From assembly GCF_001485575.1 (NCBI RefSeq), contig NZ_BCNB01000006.1, positions 1,054,001 to 1,118,000 on the forward strand: 64,000 nt of DNA, written 5' to 3'. Below the pieces are notes generated by a model. It saw nothing but the letters and a program-made list of their open reading frames with translations. It was not told the DNA's origin and did not search any database. How positions within the stretch are numbered: the first letter of the stretch is position 1; each line of letters starts with the position of its first letter. The position numbers and the translations under genes are program-made. The DNA comes from Haloarcula sp. CBA1127 (lineage in GTDB: Archaea > Halobacteriota > Halobacteria > Halobacteriales > Haloarculaceae). This document shows positions 44,001-52,533 of the stretch, piece after piece.

Positions 44001-45407
44001 ATGCGCCGCCGGACGGTCCTCCAACGACTCGCCCTCACAGGAACAGGTGTCGGCCTCGCTACGGGGACGACCCACGGTCATCCGACGCCGACCGGTGACG
44101 GGACGGCTGTGCCAGCGGCCTCCGACACCCCGACCGGCGGGGACCCGCTGGGCGTGCTGGAGATGGAGGCGGTGTACGAGGTCGTCACCAGCCCCGACGG
44201 ACACACGGCCTACGTCGCGACAGGTGACGGCATCGCGCTTGTCGACCTCGTTACGCCGACCAATCCCCGACTCCTCAGCCGCCGGACCGACCTGCTGGCC
44301 GAGAGCGACGACGGTCCGATACAGCGCGTGCAGGACCTCGCCGTCAGCGGCTCGCGGCTGCTGGCCGCCGGGCCCGCCCACCCCGCCGACGGCGCTCACG
44401 GCCTCGTCGTCTTCGATGTGAGCAACCGGCAGGCCCCGGAGCAAGTCGCGGGCCTCGAACTGGACACCCGCATTCACAACTGTCATTTTGACGGCCGCTA
44501 CGCCTATCTGACTGCGAACGACCGCGACGGCAACCCCTTGCTCGTGGTTGATGTCGAAGCCGAAGAGGAAGTCGGCGAGTGGTCGCTGCTCGACGCCGGC
44601 AATGCCTGGACCGACGTGCCGACGAGTCTCTGGCCGCTACACGATGTCTGGGTGGAGGACGACCGGGCCTACCTGGCGTACTGGGACGGCGGAACGTGGA
44701 TCGTCGACGTGTCGGACTCGAGCGACATCTCGCTCGTGTCGCGGGTCCGCGGGCGCTCTCCCGAGGACCTCGCCGCCATCGAGGACCCCGGGACCGAGCG
44801 GAGCGAACCGCCGGGCAACGACCACTTCGTGACGGTCAATGAGAACGGGTCGCTGCTGGGCGTCGGCGGCGAATCGTGGGACCTCGCGGACGACGACAGC
44901 GGCGGCCCCAGCGGCATCGACCTGTACGACATCAGCGACCCGGCCGACGCCGAACTGCTGTCGACGCTCGACCCGCCGCCGACCTCGGACCCGTCGCCGG
45001 GGGGTATCCTCACGACGGCACACAACTTCGAACTCACCGACAACCGCTGTTACTCCGCGTGGTACAACGGTGGTGTCCGTGTCCACGACCTGACGGACCC
45101 GACCGCACCCGAACTCGCGTTTGAATGGCGCGACACCGAAGCGACCTCGTTCTGGACCGCCCAGCGCGCAGCCGGCTGTTTCGTCGCCGGGAGCACGAAC
45201 GCGAGCCAGGGAACGGAGGTCCAGCCCGGGCTGTACACGTTTCCTGACCCGCAGATTCGGACACCAACGCCCACGGACGACGAGGCGGGCAACGCTACCG
45301 ACGCTGACGACACCTCTCTCGGCGTCGGTGGTCCCGGCTTCGGCGTCGGGTCTGCGGTCGCGGCGGTCGGGCTGGCAGCGTGGCGTGCTCGCCGTCGGCG
45401 CGACTGA
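44001..45407 (+). CDS. Surface LVIVD-repeat protein with PGF-CTERM anchor
   Basis: A 468-residue cell-surface protein. The N-terminus is a Tat signal (MRRRTVLQRLALTGTGVGLA). The centre consists of propeller-like repeats such as VVFDVSNRQAPEQVAGLELD, HDVWVEDDRAYLAYWDGGTW and HDLTDPTAPELAFEWRD. After a Thr/Asp-rich linker, the C-terminus reads GGPGFGVGSAVAAVGLAAWR plus an Arg cluster, a PGF-CTERM sorting signal cleaved by archaeosortase A and replaced by a lipid. It probably contributes to the cell surface; ligand unknown. Confidence 0.87.
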   Translation: MRRRTVLQRLALTGTGVGLATGTTHGHPTPTGDGTAVPAASDTPTGGDPLGVLEMEAVYEVVTSPDGHTAYVATGDGIALVDLVTPTNPRLLSRRTDLLAESDDGPIQRVQDLAVSGSRLLAAGPAHPADGAHGLVVFDVSNRQAPEQVAGLELDTRIHNCHFDGRYAYLTANDRDGNPLLVVDVEAEEEVGEWSLLDAGNAWTDVPTSLWPLHDVWVEDDRAYLAYWDGGTWIVDVSDSSDISLVSRVRGRSPEDLAAIEDPGTERSEPPGNDHFVTVNENGSLLGVGGESWDLADDDSGGPSGIDLYDISDPADAELLSTLDPPPTSDPSPGGILTTAHNFELTDNRCYSAWYNGGVRVHDLTDPTAPELAFEWRDTEATSFWTAQRAAGCFVAGSTNASQGTEVQPGLYTFPDPQIRTPTPTDDEAGNATDADDTSLGVGGPGFGVGSAVAAVGLAAWRARRRRD

Positions 45408-45432
45408 CGCTGCGCCGCGTGACCGACATTAC

Positions 45433-46833
45433 TCACTCTAGCGCGCTCTTGACGGCGGCGGCGACGCTCCGTGCGCGCTCGGCCAGCGGCTCGGAGATGT
45501 GGCCGCGCTCGACGGCCGCGTCGAGCTCGTCGTCGTCGACCCGCTCGACGGTGCCGTCGGCGTGTTTCACCACGTCGACGTGGAGGTCGACGTACCGCGC
45601 AGTGTCGGGAAACACCTCGACGGGCGTACAGACGTTGACGTACGTGCCCTTCTTCTCGCCGTCGCTGTCGCGGTACACCGTCGGGTACCACCAGCGCCCT
45701 TCCTTGACTTTTGTTTCGGCGATGTCGCCGGCCTCCTTCGGGACGCCCAGCGCGTCGTAGGTGCCGCCGGGGCTCATCTCGCGCTCGATGGTCACCGTTC
45801 CGTCGTCATCGACGGACTGGACCTCGCCATTGCCTAGCGTGATGAGTCGGCCGTCGGGCTTGCCATGGCCTAGCGACAGTGACCCGCCGACCTGCGGACC
45901 GAACTGCCGGGCCGTCACGGCGAAGGGGAAGTCCGTCTCGCCGGTCCCGATGTCGTCGCACAGCGCTTCGACGTAGTCGACGGCGGCGCTGGCCGCCCGG
46001 TCGCCGGCCTTCACGCGGTGGTGGCCCGGCATCGTCGCTGTCACCTCGCGGCGGGTCTCGTCGAGAGCGAACCGGCTCTCGCGGCCGAACCACAGCCACG
46101 CCGTCGAAAGCCCTTCGTCGTAACAGGTGGGGGCGCAGTCTTCAGGCACGTCGGCCCCATCGAGTGAGTCATCGATGGCCGCCGCACGGTCGTTGGCAGC
46201 GTCGAGCGCCTCTGCCAGCCCGTCGAAGCTCGCGTCCTCGCTCGCTGATTCCCACGAGACGCCCCAGCCGTCTCGGGGGTCCGCGGCGATGAGGTCTAGC
46301 ATCGCCGGGCCGCCGGTTCCCGACCTGTTGGCGGTCCCGCCGCGCACGAGCGAGAGGAGCGACCCGCGGACAGCAATGGTCGTATCAAGCACAGGCCGGC
46401 CGTCCGTCCACGGCGCGCTCGCCTCGACGACCTGCACCCGGAGCGTATCGCCCGTTTCGACGCGCTCGTCCGAGGACGAGTACGGGAGGAAACCCTCGCC
46501 GTCGCCGAGGTCGACGACAGCGCCGCTCCCCAGCGTCTCAGTCACGGTGCCGGCGTAGAGTGCCCCTTCTGGCGTCGGGTCGTCCCAGTGGAGCGTGTCT
46601 CGCCCGAGTTCGGTCAGGCGGTCGGTAACGGCCGCGGCAGCGTCGCGGTCGCCGATGACACCAACGCCCTGCTGGTCATCTGTCGTCGTCACGGTGACCG
46701 CCGCCCGCTCGTCGGTGAAATCGCCGTCGAAACGATTCTGAATTGGTCCCGACGCCTGCACGACCTCGTGGCCAGCCTCGCGCAGTAGCCGGGTCAGCGC
46801 CGTCGCGTAGATGCCCCTGACCCGGACGGTCAT
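45433..46833 (-). CDS. fau-1: FAU-1 / ribonuclease E/G-type RNA-binding protein with DUF402 domain
   Basis: A 466-residue archaeal protein of the FAU-1 (AU-1) family. The N-terminal half has an S1-like block (GTVTETLGSGAVVDLGDGEG) and an RNase E/G-like middle (AMPGHHRVKAGDRAASAAVD variant). The C-terminal 120 residues are a DUF402 domain (YPTVYRDSDGEKKGTYVNVC and ARYVDLHVDVVKHADGTVER). The founding member binds AU-rich RNA and cleaves RNA including 5S rRNA precursors. It starts overlapped (ATGA) with the small upstream gene and is convergent with the LVIVD gene. Confidence 0.88.
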   Translation of the reverse strand: MTVRVRGIYATALTRLLREAGHEVVQASGPIQNRFDGDFTDERAAVTVTTTDDQQGVGVIGDRDAAAAVTDRLTELGRDTLHWDDPTPEGALYAGTVTETLGSGAVVDLGDGEGFLPYSSSDERVETGDTLRVQVVEASAPWTDGRPVLDTTIAVRGSLLSLVRGGTANRSGTGGPAMLDLIAADPRDGWGVSWESASEDASFDGLAEALDAANDRAAAIDDSLDGADVPEDCAPTCYDEGLSTAWLWFGRESRFALDETRREVTATMPGHHRVKAGDRAASAAVDYVEALCDDIGTGETDFPFAVTARQFGPQVGGSLSLGHGKPDGRLITLGNGEVQSVDDDGTVTIEREMSPGGTYDALGVPKEAGDIAETKVKEGRWWYPTVYRDSDGEKKGTYVNVCTPVEVFPDTARYVDLHVDVVKHADGTVERVDDDELDAAVERGHISEPLAERARSVAAAVKSALE

Positions 46834-47204
46834 AGCGCGTCCTCGTCGGCGGCAAAGCGGACCCGCCCGTGGACTGTCGGCCCCAGCGAGAGCTCGACCG
46901 TCTCGTCGCTCAGGACGCGCCCGCCCTTGACCGGAACGCCCCAGGTGTCGAACCGAAGGTAGCCCCGGATGTCGTCGGCGTGAGTGAACAGGTCGCAGTA
47001 TTCGATGGTGTGTTCCTGAATCTCGCTGGAACTGTGAGCGATATCTATATCGGAGTACACCGTCTCGCGGCCGTCGAAGAAGGCTTCGAGGGCCGCGGCC
47101 GCGTCGTCGGTGGCTTCGACCACCGCGTCGGAGGCCGCTTCGATGGTCGCTTGCTCAACGCCAGCATCGCGGAGCGCCTGCTGTTCGCGTTGCGTGAAGT
47201 GCAT
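46830..47204 (-). CDS. Conserved small haloarchaeal protein coupled to fau-1
   Basis: A 124-residue acidic protein: MHFTQREQQALRDAGVEQAT as an N-terminal helix pair, then HSSSEIQEHTIEYCDLFTHA and GYLRFDTWGVPVKGGRVLSD. No known catalytic motif; a helix-rich N-terminus with a beta-rich C-terminus. Its stop shares ATGA with the fau-1 start, so the two are translationally coupled and may cooperate in RNA processing. I do not know a proven function. Confidence 0.75.
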   Translation of the reverse strand: MHFTQREQQALRDAGVEQATIEAASDAVVEATDDAAAALEAFFDGRETVYSDIDIAHSSSEIQEHTIEYCDLFTHADDIRGYLRFDTWGVPVKGGRVLSDETVELSLGPTVHGRVRFAADEDAL

Positions 47205-47248
47205 ACCCGCGAGTCAGTGGCGGGGAGAGGAAAACAGTGCGGAATCGC

Positions 47249-47410
47249 CTACACGATCATCGCGTTCAGCACGAGCATCAATAGCCCGAACATAACGCCG
47301 GTCGCGACGATTGTTCGAGGGTCGATACGGATCGTGTTCTGGTCTTCAGCGTCGAAATACCGGACCAGTCCCGCACTGGACATCAGTCCGCCGCCGTCGC
47401 TACCACTCAT
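47249..47410 (-). CDS. secG: Preprotein translocase subunit Sec61 beta (SecG)
   Basis: A 53-residue protein, short but clear: [20 protein letters not shown], then [15 protein letters not shown] and a single C-terminal transmembrane helix ([17 protein letters not shown]). This order (Ser/Gly-rich tip, GLVRYFD, DP, tail anchor) is diagnostic for archaeal Sec61 beta, the small subunit of the SecYE translocon. It is divergent from thioredoxin at 47526. A weak CTTAG TATA-like box lies about 26 bases upstream. Confidence 0.92.
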
Positions 47411-47525
47411 ACTTCAGGGTGGTGTATCACCAACACTAAGCCTTTCGGGTCGCCCGCGATTGCGTGCCCCAGGTACACATGGATAACCCTTATCAGATAC
47501 CGCGGGCTAACACGAACAGAGTACT

Positions 47526-47792
47526 ATGACGGTTACACTGAAGGACTTCTACGCGGACTGGTGCGGCCCTTGCAAAACGCAGGACCCGATCCTCGAAGAC
47601 CTCGAAGAGGAGTGGGCAGACGTTGAGTTCGAGAAGATCAACGTCGACGAGGAGCAGGACGTCGCCAACGAGTATCAGGTACGCTCCCTGCCGACGCTCA
47701 TCATCGAGAACGACGACGGCATCGTTGAGCGCTTCGTCGGCGTCACGCAGGCAGACGACATCGACGACGCACTGCAGCAGGCCTCGGCGTAA
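47526..47792 (+). CDS. trxA: Thioredoxin
   Basis: An 88-residue thioredoxin: active site WCGPCKT at residues 12-18, cis-Pro loop VRSLPTLIIE, helix and strand order normal. It is short because the N-terminal strand-helix of longer thioredoxins is trimmed. It reduces disulfides in the cytoplasm. A CTTATCAG TATA-like box at 47489-47497 precedes the ATG by about 32 bases. Confidence 0.92.
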   Translation: MTVTLKDFYADWCGPCKTQDPILEDLEEEWADVEFEKINVDEEQDVANEYQVRSLPTLIIENDDGIVERFVGVTQADDIDDALQQASA

Positions 47793-47839
47793 CGCGGTCA
47801 CTTTTGCGGTTCGTCACACGGCCAGTAGCTGCCGCTGTA

Positions 47840-48592
47840 TCACTCCTGTTCGGCCAGTCCCGAATCGTCGATTTCGTCGACGGCGATCAGCATCCGCCCA
47901 CCGTCGAGCGCCGTCACCATCTTCGACTCGGTGAAGGTGGTCTCGTCGGCCCGCAGTCCTTTGCTCTGGCCGGTCCACTTCCCGCCGCTTCTGACGACAG
48001 GAATGACGTGTGTCCTGATGTGCTGGACCTCGTTGCTCGGGTGGAGTTCCGACCAGTGCTCGCCGACGAGTTCCTCCGACTCGTAGCCGTAGTACGAGGC
48101 GTAGGTTTCGTCGACTCGCTCGAAGCGCTCATCCGTGCCGATGACGCCGACGCCGCTGAGTTTGACTTCGCTGCCCGTCTCGAAGCTCCCGTCCGAGTCG
48201 ACAGCGTGTTCGACCCGGCGGATGAGCGACGTGTACTGGTCCGTTCCGACTGATTTCTTCAGGTAGTCGGTGACGCCGGCCTGAATGATTTCGGCGGCGA
48301 CATCGCCGGTTTCCTCCCCGGAGAACAGCAACACGGGTAACTCCTGATGTGTCTCCCGAACGGCTTCGAGGAAGTCGATACCGTTCATCTCCGGCATGTC
48401 GTAATCGCTGACGACACAGTCGAAGTCGGTCTCCGACGACCGAATCAGCGACAGCGCGGTTTCGGGATTCGTCTCCGTCGTGACGGTACAATCGAGGCCG
48501 CTTTCCTCCCGCTCGAGATACAGTTCCACGAGGTCTCCCAACGCCCCGTCGTCGTCAACATGGAGTATTGCGAGCGGCTCTTCGGTCTCCAT
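47840..48592 (-). CDS. Receiver-PAS response regulator
   Basis: A 250-residue protein. Residues 5-125 are a CheY-like receiver: acidic triplet LHVDDDGALG, phospho-Asp in VVSDYDMPEMNG near residue 62, LLFSGEET and the conserved Lys in YLKKSVG. Residues 140-245 form a PAS-like domain (ERVDETYASYYGYESEELVG and TTFTESKMVTALDGGRMLIA). There is no DNA-binding or kinase domain, so signalling must go through a partner. The minus-strand start is at 48592, right of a convergent thioredoxin. Confidence 0.88.
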   Translation of the reverse strand: METEEPLAILHVDDDGALGDLVELYLEREESGLDCTVTTETNPETALSLIRSSETDFDCVVSDYDMPEMNGIDFLEAVRETHQELPVLLFSGEETGDVAAEIIQAGVTDYLKKSVGTDQYTSLIRRVEHAVDSDGSFETGSEVKLSGVGVIGTDERFERVDETYASYYGYESEELVGEHWSELHPSNEVQHIRTHVIPVVRSGGKWTGQSKGLRADETTFTESKMVTALDGGRMLIAVDEIDDSGLAEQE

Positions 48593-48659
48593 CCTCTACT
48601 AACATGGCTGCAGCATGCAAGTATTTGCTGCTCGTCTGAATACATCTGATAACGATATG

Positions 48660-48925
48660 AAACCGCGACCCTCGCTTCGGGCCGCGCCAGCGTTTCATCG
48701 CTGGCGGCGGGGAAGGGCAGGCCTGCAGTAGAAGCGGGATGCGGAACGGCACTGCTGCTGGCGGCTGTGCGGTCGCGGCGGGCATACCGCTCGCCGATGG
48801 CGAGCGGTTTCCCTCCGAGCGCGCTCACAGAGCGCGACTCGGAGGTCGTTTTTAGCGTAGATTTTTGCGAACCCGCTCCCCGCAGCGCGCTCACAGAGCG
48901 TGCGAGGAGAGGGGGTGACGTAAAA
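48660..48925 (-). repeat. Hairpin array downstream of npdG
   Basis: This stretch lies after the npdG stop (48931, minus strand). It contains 48686-48692/48699-48705 (7 bp), 48786-48795/48799-48808 (10 bp, loop of 3), a two-level hairpin 48812-48819/48838-48845 enclosing CGCGCT/AGCGCG, and a 17-base direct repeat AGCGCGCTCACAGAGCG at 48818-48834 and 48884-48900. No gene is supported here; one of the hairpins is followed on the plus strand by a T-run (48849-48853). Confidence 0.8.
48812..48853 (+). terminator. Two-level hairpin with T-run (possible terminator)
   Basis: Outer arms CCTCCGAG/CTCGGAGG, inner arms CGCGCT/AGCGCG, followed by GTCG and TTTTT at 48849-48853 on the plus strand. On the minus strand the hairpin could serve the npdG transcript. 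Confidence 0.45.
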
Positions 48926-48930
48926 AGGTA

Positions 48931-49599
48931 CTATTGGAACTTCACACCGAGGTCATGCAGGCCGTCGTTGTGGCGGGCGACGTTGATGAGCAGCGGGGTC
49001 AGTCCCTCAATTTCGGCGGCGTTAGCGAGCGGGCCGCCGTCGAGGGCACGAAGCCCCTCGATGCCCTCGGCGAGTTCACAGACAGTGTCTTTGGCGTCAG
49101 TGTCGTCGCCGACGACGATGGTGTCCCAGTTGAGGTCGGCGTCGAGGTTAGCGAGGCGACCGGCCGCGAGGTTGTGGAAGGCACCCACGACGGGGGTGTC
49201 GTCGGGGGCGGCGTTGGCGGCCAGCTGCGTGACGCTGCCAGCACCGGGGCGGTTGTAGTGGAAGCCGTCCTCGTCACGTTGCATCCCGACAGCGGGGGAA
49301 ACGAGCGTGGTGTCGTCGAGTTCGTCGGCAACGGCGTCGATTGTGTCCGTGAGGTGGTAGGCCGGGACGGCGGCGACAACCACGTCGGCGCGGGCGGCGG
49401 CGTCCTCGTTACCCAGACCGGCGATTGACACGTCGTCGTGGCCGCGGCTGGCCAGTTCTGTCTCGTACTCCTCGGCTTTGTTCGCCGCTTTCTGGGCTTT
49501 CCGGGAGCCGATGATGATCGTGTGGTTGGTGTCGTCAGCCCACCGGAGGGCAAGGCCTTGGCCGATGTCTCCAGTACCGCCAAGCAACGCGATGTCCAT
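48931..49599 (-). CDS. npdG: F420H2:NADP oxidoreductase
   Basis: Transfers hydride between coenzyme F420 and NADP. The 222-residue protein has the Rossmann start MDIALLGGTGDIGQGLALRW, then IIIGSRKAQKA for NADP, PAYHLTDTIDAVADEL, SPAVGMQRD and the C-terminal EIEGLTPLLINVARHNDGLH typical of NpdG. Length matches the family. It implies F420-dependent reactions in this cell. Its transcript runs into the hairpin array. Confidence 0.9.
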   Translation of the reverse strand: MDIALLGGTGDIGQGLALRWADDTNHTIIIGSRKAQKAANKAEEYETELASRGHDDVSIAGLGNEDAAARADVVVAAVPAYHLTDTIDAVADELDDTTLVSPAVGMQRDEDGFHYNRPGAGSVTQLAANAAPDDTPVVGAFHNLAAGRLANLDADLNWDTIVVGDDTDAKDTVCELAEGIEGLRALDGGPLANAAEIEGLTPLLINVARHNDGLHDLGVKFQ

Positions 49600-49648
49600 A
49601 CTTACGGCGTAGGCCGACCACTGAATAAACGTTGTGTGACAGGTTCAC

Positions 49649-50038
49649 TCAGGTGTACTTCTCCCAAGCCCGGTCGAACCCGCCGGCGAAGGCGACGTAC
49701 AGCGCGATCCCGAGGCCCACCAGATAGCTGACCCACTGCGTCGCGACGCCAGCGACTGACGCGTCCCCGAGCACGAGGGCAAAGACAGTCGTGAGCGGGA
49801 CCATCACGAAAAAGAGGACGATGATGAACATCCCGACGCGGCCCGGCCGGTGGACGGATTCGAGGATGTGACTGCGTTCACGCATCGTCCCGTAGGCCGC
49901 GACAAGACCAAGTAGCTGGCAGATAACGGCGTACAGCGGCACCAGGTCGACTGACGGCTCGCGGATGACCGCGCCACCGACGAGTCCGGCCCAGATGCTC
50001 ACCAGCAGCGCCCAGCCGAACGTCGGTAGTCGTCGCAT
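49649..50038 (-). CDS. Small integral membrane protein (129 aa)
   Basis: Four hydrophobic segments: FGWALLVSIWAGLVGGAVI, LVPLYAVICQLLGLVAAYG, VGMFIIVLFFVMVPLTTVFA and VATQWVSYLVGLGIALYVAF. Short basic loops between the helices (MRERSHILESVHRPGR) lie probably in the cytoplasm. No family recognised. It stands between npdG and the HAD gene on the same strand with short gaps. Confidence 0.75.
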   Translation of the reverse strand: MRRLPTFGWALLVSIWAGLVGGAVIREPSVDLVPLYAVICQLLGLVAAYGTMRERSHILESVHRPGRVGMFIIVLFFVMVPLTTVFALVLGDASVAGVATQWVSYLVGLGIALYVAFAGGFDRAWEKYT

Positions 50039-50104
50039 ACCCGTGGTCTCTGTCCCGCCAGTGAAACCGTTGCCGTTTACCGCTGGTCGGTGATGCTGTC
50101 GCGG

Positions 50105-50986
50105 CTACTCCGCTCCTATCGTGTCGAGCAGTTCGGGCAGGTCGGTGACCGATTCGATGACGGCACTCGCGCCGTTGTTGGCGAACGTCTGGCGGCCGGC
50201 ATCGCCGGTCAGCCCGCCAGTTAGGACGCCGATGCCGTAGTACACGCGGTCGTCGTCGGCTTCGTCGGCGTTGACTGCCGTCGCTACGTCGTCGAGGGTG
50301 TCCCCGGCAAAGGCGACTCGCTCGGCGTCGAAGCGCTCGGCGAGTGTCCGCAGGGCGGCGGGGTGGGGTTTGCCCTCCTCCCAGTCATCCATCGTGAAGC
50401 GGTGCTCCCCGGGCAGTTCGAGGCCGACGCGTTCCAGTGCGATGTCGGCTTCGGCGGCTGGTCGGCCGGTGACGACGCCGACGGCGAAACGGTCCTGCAG
50501 AGCCGATAGCGTCTCGTCGTCGACCAGCAACGGTTCGTCATGGATGTAGCCCGGCGCGGCAAACGGTGGCTCGCCGCCCTCGATATCCCGGTAGAGGTCG
50601 GTGCCGAGATACAGCGTCTGGAACACGTCCCGGAGCTGTTCGCGGTCCCAGGCGTCGAAGACTCGGTCTTCTGCTGGTTCGTCCAGCAGGTCACGAACCA
50701 CTGCCTCGGCCGCCGCAAGCCCGCCGCCGCGTTCGGCGATGGCGTCGGTAAAGGCCGCCAGGTCGGAGACGGCCGACTCGCGGCCCGCAAGAACGAACAG
50801 CGCGGCTGCATAGGTCAGTTCCCAGTCGTTGTTGAACCCGCCGGCGTCCTTGAACTGCTGGACCGCCGCCTTCTCGATCGTGTCGCCGTACACCCGGTCG
50901 ATAGATTCGATGATCGCTCGGCGATAGGAGTCGGCCACGTCCACCAGCACGCCGTCGATGTCGAGGACGACCGCGTCGACTTGCAT
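50105..50986 (-). CDS. HAD-superfamily phosphatase (haloarchaeal IA type)
   Basis: A 293-residue HAD hydrolase. Motif I is [11 protein letters not shown] at the N-terminus (nucleophile Asp near residue 9), motif II is VVTGRPA, motif III/IV is GKPHPA and [14 protein letters not shown] large helical cap lies between residues 15 and 170. It resembles the HAD IA subfamily found in haloarchaea and some bacteria (TIGR01548-like). Substrate unknown. Start ATG 50986 (MQVDAVV); the frame extends upstream only as an Arg-rich shadow. Confidence 0.85.
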   Translation of the reverse strand: MQVDAVVLDIDGVLVDVADSYRRAIIESIDRVYGDTIEKAAVQQFKDAGGFNNDWELTYAAALFVLAGRESAVSDLAAFTDAIAERGGGLAAAEAVVRDLLDEPAEDRVFDAWDREQLRDVFQTLYLGTDLYRDIEGGEPPFAAPGYIHDEPLLVDDETLSALQDRFAVGVVTGRPAAEADIALERVGLELPGEHRFTMDDWEEGKPHPAALRTLAERFDAERVAFAGDTLDDVATAVNADEADDDRVYYGIGVLTGGLTGDAGRQTFANNGASAVIESVTDLPELLDTIGAE

Positions 50987-51005
50987 GGGCGAGCGAAGGC
51001 AGTCC

Positions 51006-51410
51006 TCACTCAAGCGCCTTGCTATCTTTCGCCCGGTACAGCGTCTCCCCGCCCGGGAGCTGTTCGCGGTCGACGGCAACCGTCGGCTGGTCGCCGCCCA
51101 GCGTCGTGAACCAGAACGCAGCATCGACGTCGTCGGCAACGGTCAGCGTGGGCCGGTGCAGTTCAGGCGGGAGGTTTCGAGCGAATACGATATCACATCC
51201 CGCATAGACGGACTGGTCGGGGTCGAGGATGTCATCCACGACGAACCGCACCCCGTCGGGGGCCTCCCGTTCGACAATGTCCGTTGCGGTCACATCCACG
51301 CCCCGCTCAGCCAGGGCCCCGGCTACGTCAGGGTGGTTTCCGATGCCGACCTCGACGACGGAATCGACGGACGCGAGTCGGTCGACGAGCGGGTCGGTGG
51401 TGTCGGTCAC
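51006..51410 (-). CDS. UPF0146 family protein
   Basis: A protein of about 134 residues with a Rossmann-like pattern: [60 protein letters not shown], and a C-terminal [18 protein letters not shown]. This is the UPF0146 family of archaea, function unproven, with some methyltransferase-like features. The start is unsure: GTG 51410 or TTG 51419; an ATG at 51551 would run into the divergent metzincin gene. Confidence 0.75.
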   Translation of the reverse strand: MTDTTDPLVDRLASVDSVVEVGIGNHPDVAGALAERGVDVTATDIVEREAPDGVRFVVDDILDPDQSVYAGCDIVFARNLPPELHRPTLTVADDVDAAFWFTTLGGDQPTVAVDREQLPGGETLYRAKDSKALE

Positions 51411-51449
51411 GTCGTACAATTTATGAGATGCGGGCGCATATGCGTTCCC

Positions 51450-51971
51450 ATGCACGTCGACATCGTGCCGGTGGGCGAGGTCTCGGCCCAGGTCAAACGT
51501 GAGGCCTCGGACGGACTCCGCTCCGTCTACGACTGTGAGGTCTCGATGCACGAGCCACAGTCCATTCCCGCCGGCGCGTACGATGGGGACCGTGACCAGT
51601 ACCGCGCAGAGGAGTTTATCGATCTCGCCCGCCGGGTCGGCTCCGGCGGCAAAAACATCGCTATCACGCCGAAAGACCTCTTCTACCGCCGTCGGAACTA
51701 CGTTTTCGGGCTCGCGTATCTCGGTGGCTCCGGCAGCGTCATCTCCACGTATCGGCTCCAGACCTCTTCCGACGGCGGCTTCTCGAACCGCTCGGCCGGC
51801 GAGATCTTCTCACAGCGGGTCCGCAAGGAGGTCGTCCACGAGGTCGGCCACACGCTCGGGCTGGAGCACTGTGACAACAAGCGCTGCGTGATGAATTTCT
51901 CCCCCACTGTCCGGCAAGTCGACGTGAAGGAAGTCTCGCTGTGTGGCTCTTGCCAGCGAAACGTGCTGTAG
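51450..51971 (+). CDS. Archaemetzincin metalloprotease
   Basis: A 173-residue zinc protease. The zinc site HEVGHTLGLEHC near residue 130 is followed by a conserved Cys and VMNFS (Met-turn); two more Cys (CGSC) near the C-terminus complete the second zinc site of archaemetzincins. The N-terminus MHVDIVPVGEVSAQVKREA also matches. Substrate unknown. The ATG at 51450 was chosen; the frame upstream is a shadow. Divergent from the UPF0146 gene. Confidence 0.92.
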   Translation: MHVDIVPVGEVSAQVKREASDGLRSVYDCEVSMHEPQSIPAGAYDGDRDQYRAEEFIDLARRVGSGGKNIAITPKDLFYRRRNYVFGLAYLGGSGSVISTYRLQTSSDGGFSNRSAGEIFSQRVRKEVVHEVGHTLGLEHCDNKRCVMNFSPTVRQVDVKEVSLCGSCQRNVL

Positions 51972-52039
51972 TTTGCGAACAGATACCAAATTGATTCGGT
52001 ATAGCGCCTACAGTTCTGTGGTACTTGTACACATACGCG

Positions 52040-52255
52040 ATGAGCAAGAGTCAGTCCCCCGAACGCGTTGCGGAACTGCGAGAGGTTTTCGTGACGGTCA
52101 CCGGTGATGAAACGGTCACTGAGTCCCAGACAGACGAGCAGACGGACCGCGAACTTGACCCGGATGAAGAGTTCGATCCGGCAGAAGTCGCCGACGGCTT
52201 AGACGATGCGGTTGCGGGGTCCGAGACAGGCAGTGACAGTGATCCTGCGGCGTAA
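52040..52255 (+). CDS. Small acidic hypothetical protein (71 aa)
   Basis: ATG at 52040 gives 71 residues: an N-terminal helix (MSKSQSPERVAELREVFVTV), then an Asp/Glu-rich disordered tail (DRELDPDEEFDPAEVADGLD). I see no known domain. It lies after archaemetzincin on the same strand with 68 bases between. The C-terminal disorder suggests a small binding or regulatory protein. Confidence 0.6.
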   Translation: MSKSQSPERVAELREVFVTVTGDETVTESQTDEQTDRELDPDEEFDPAEVADGLDDAVAGSETGSDSDPAA

Positions 52256-52533
52256 CGCCGCGGACTATTCCTGCGTCTCCCGCTTCGAATAACGGTTGTA
52301 CTATCATCTGAGACGTAGTCTCACCAGCTAACTCCCGAGGTGATATGTGGATCAACAGCCACGCCGAGCACGGTTCGGCAGGCGCGACCGTCGAGTAGCG
52401 ACCTTCGTCGACGAAACCGGTTGAACAAACTGTTCTCGCAAAAACGGCTCCGGCTGAGGTCTCTTCTCCCGTGGATTTCCGATACCGAGACGGTCGCCAT
52501 CTGGCTCTCGCCGACCTCGCTCCTCCTCTGAGC

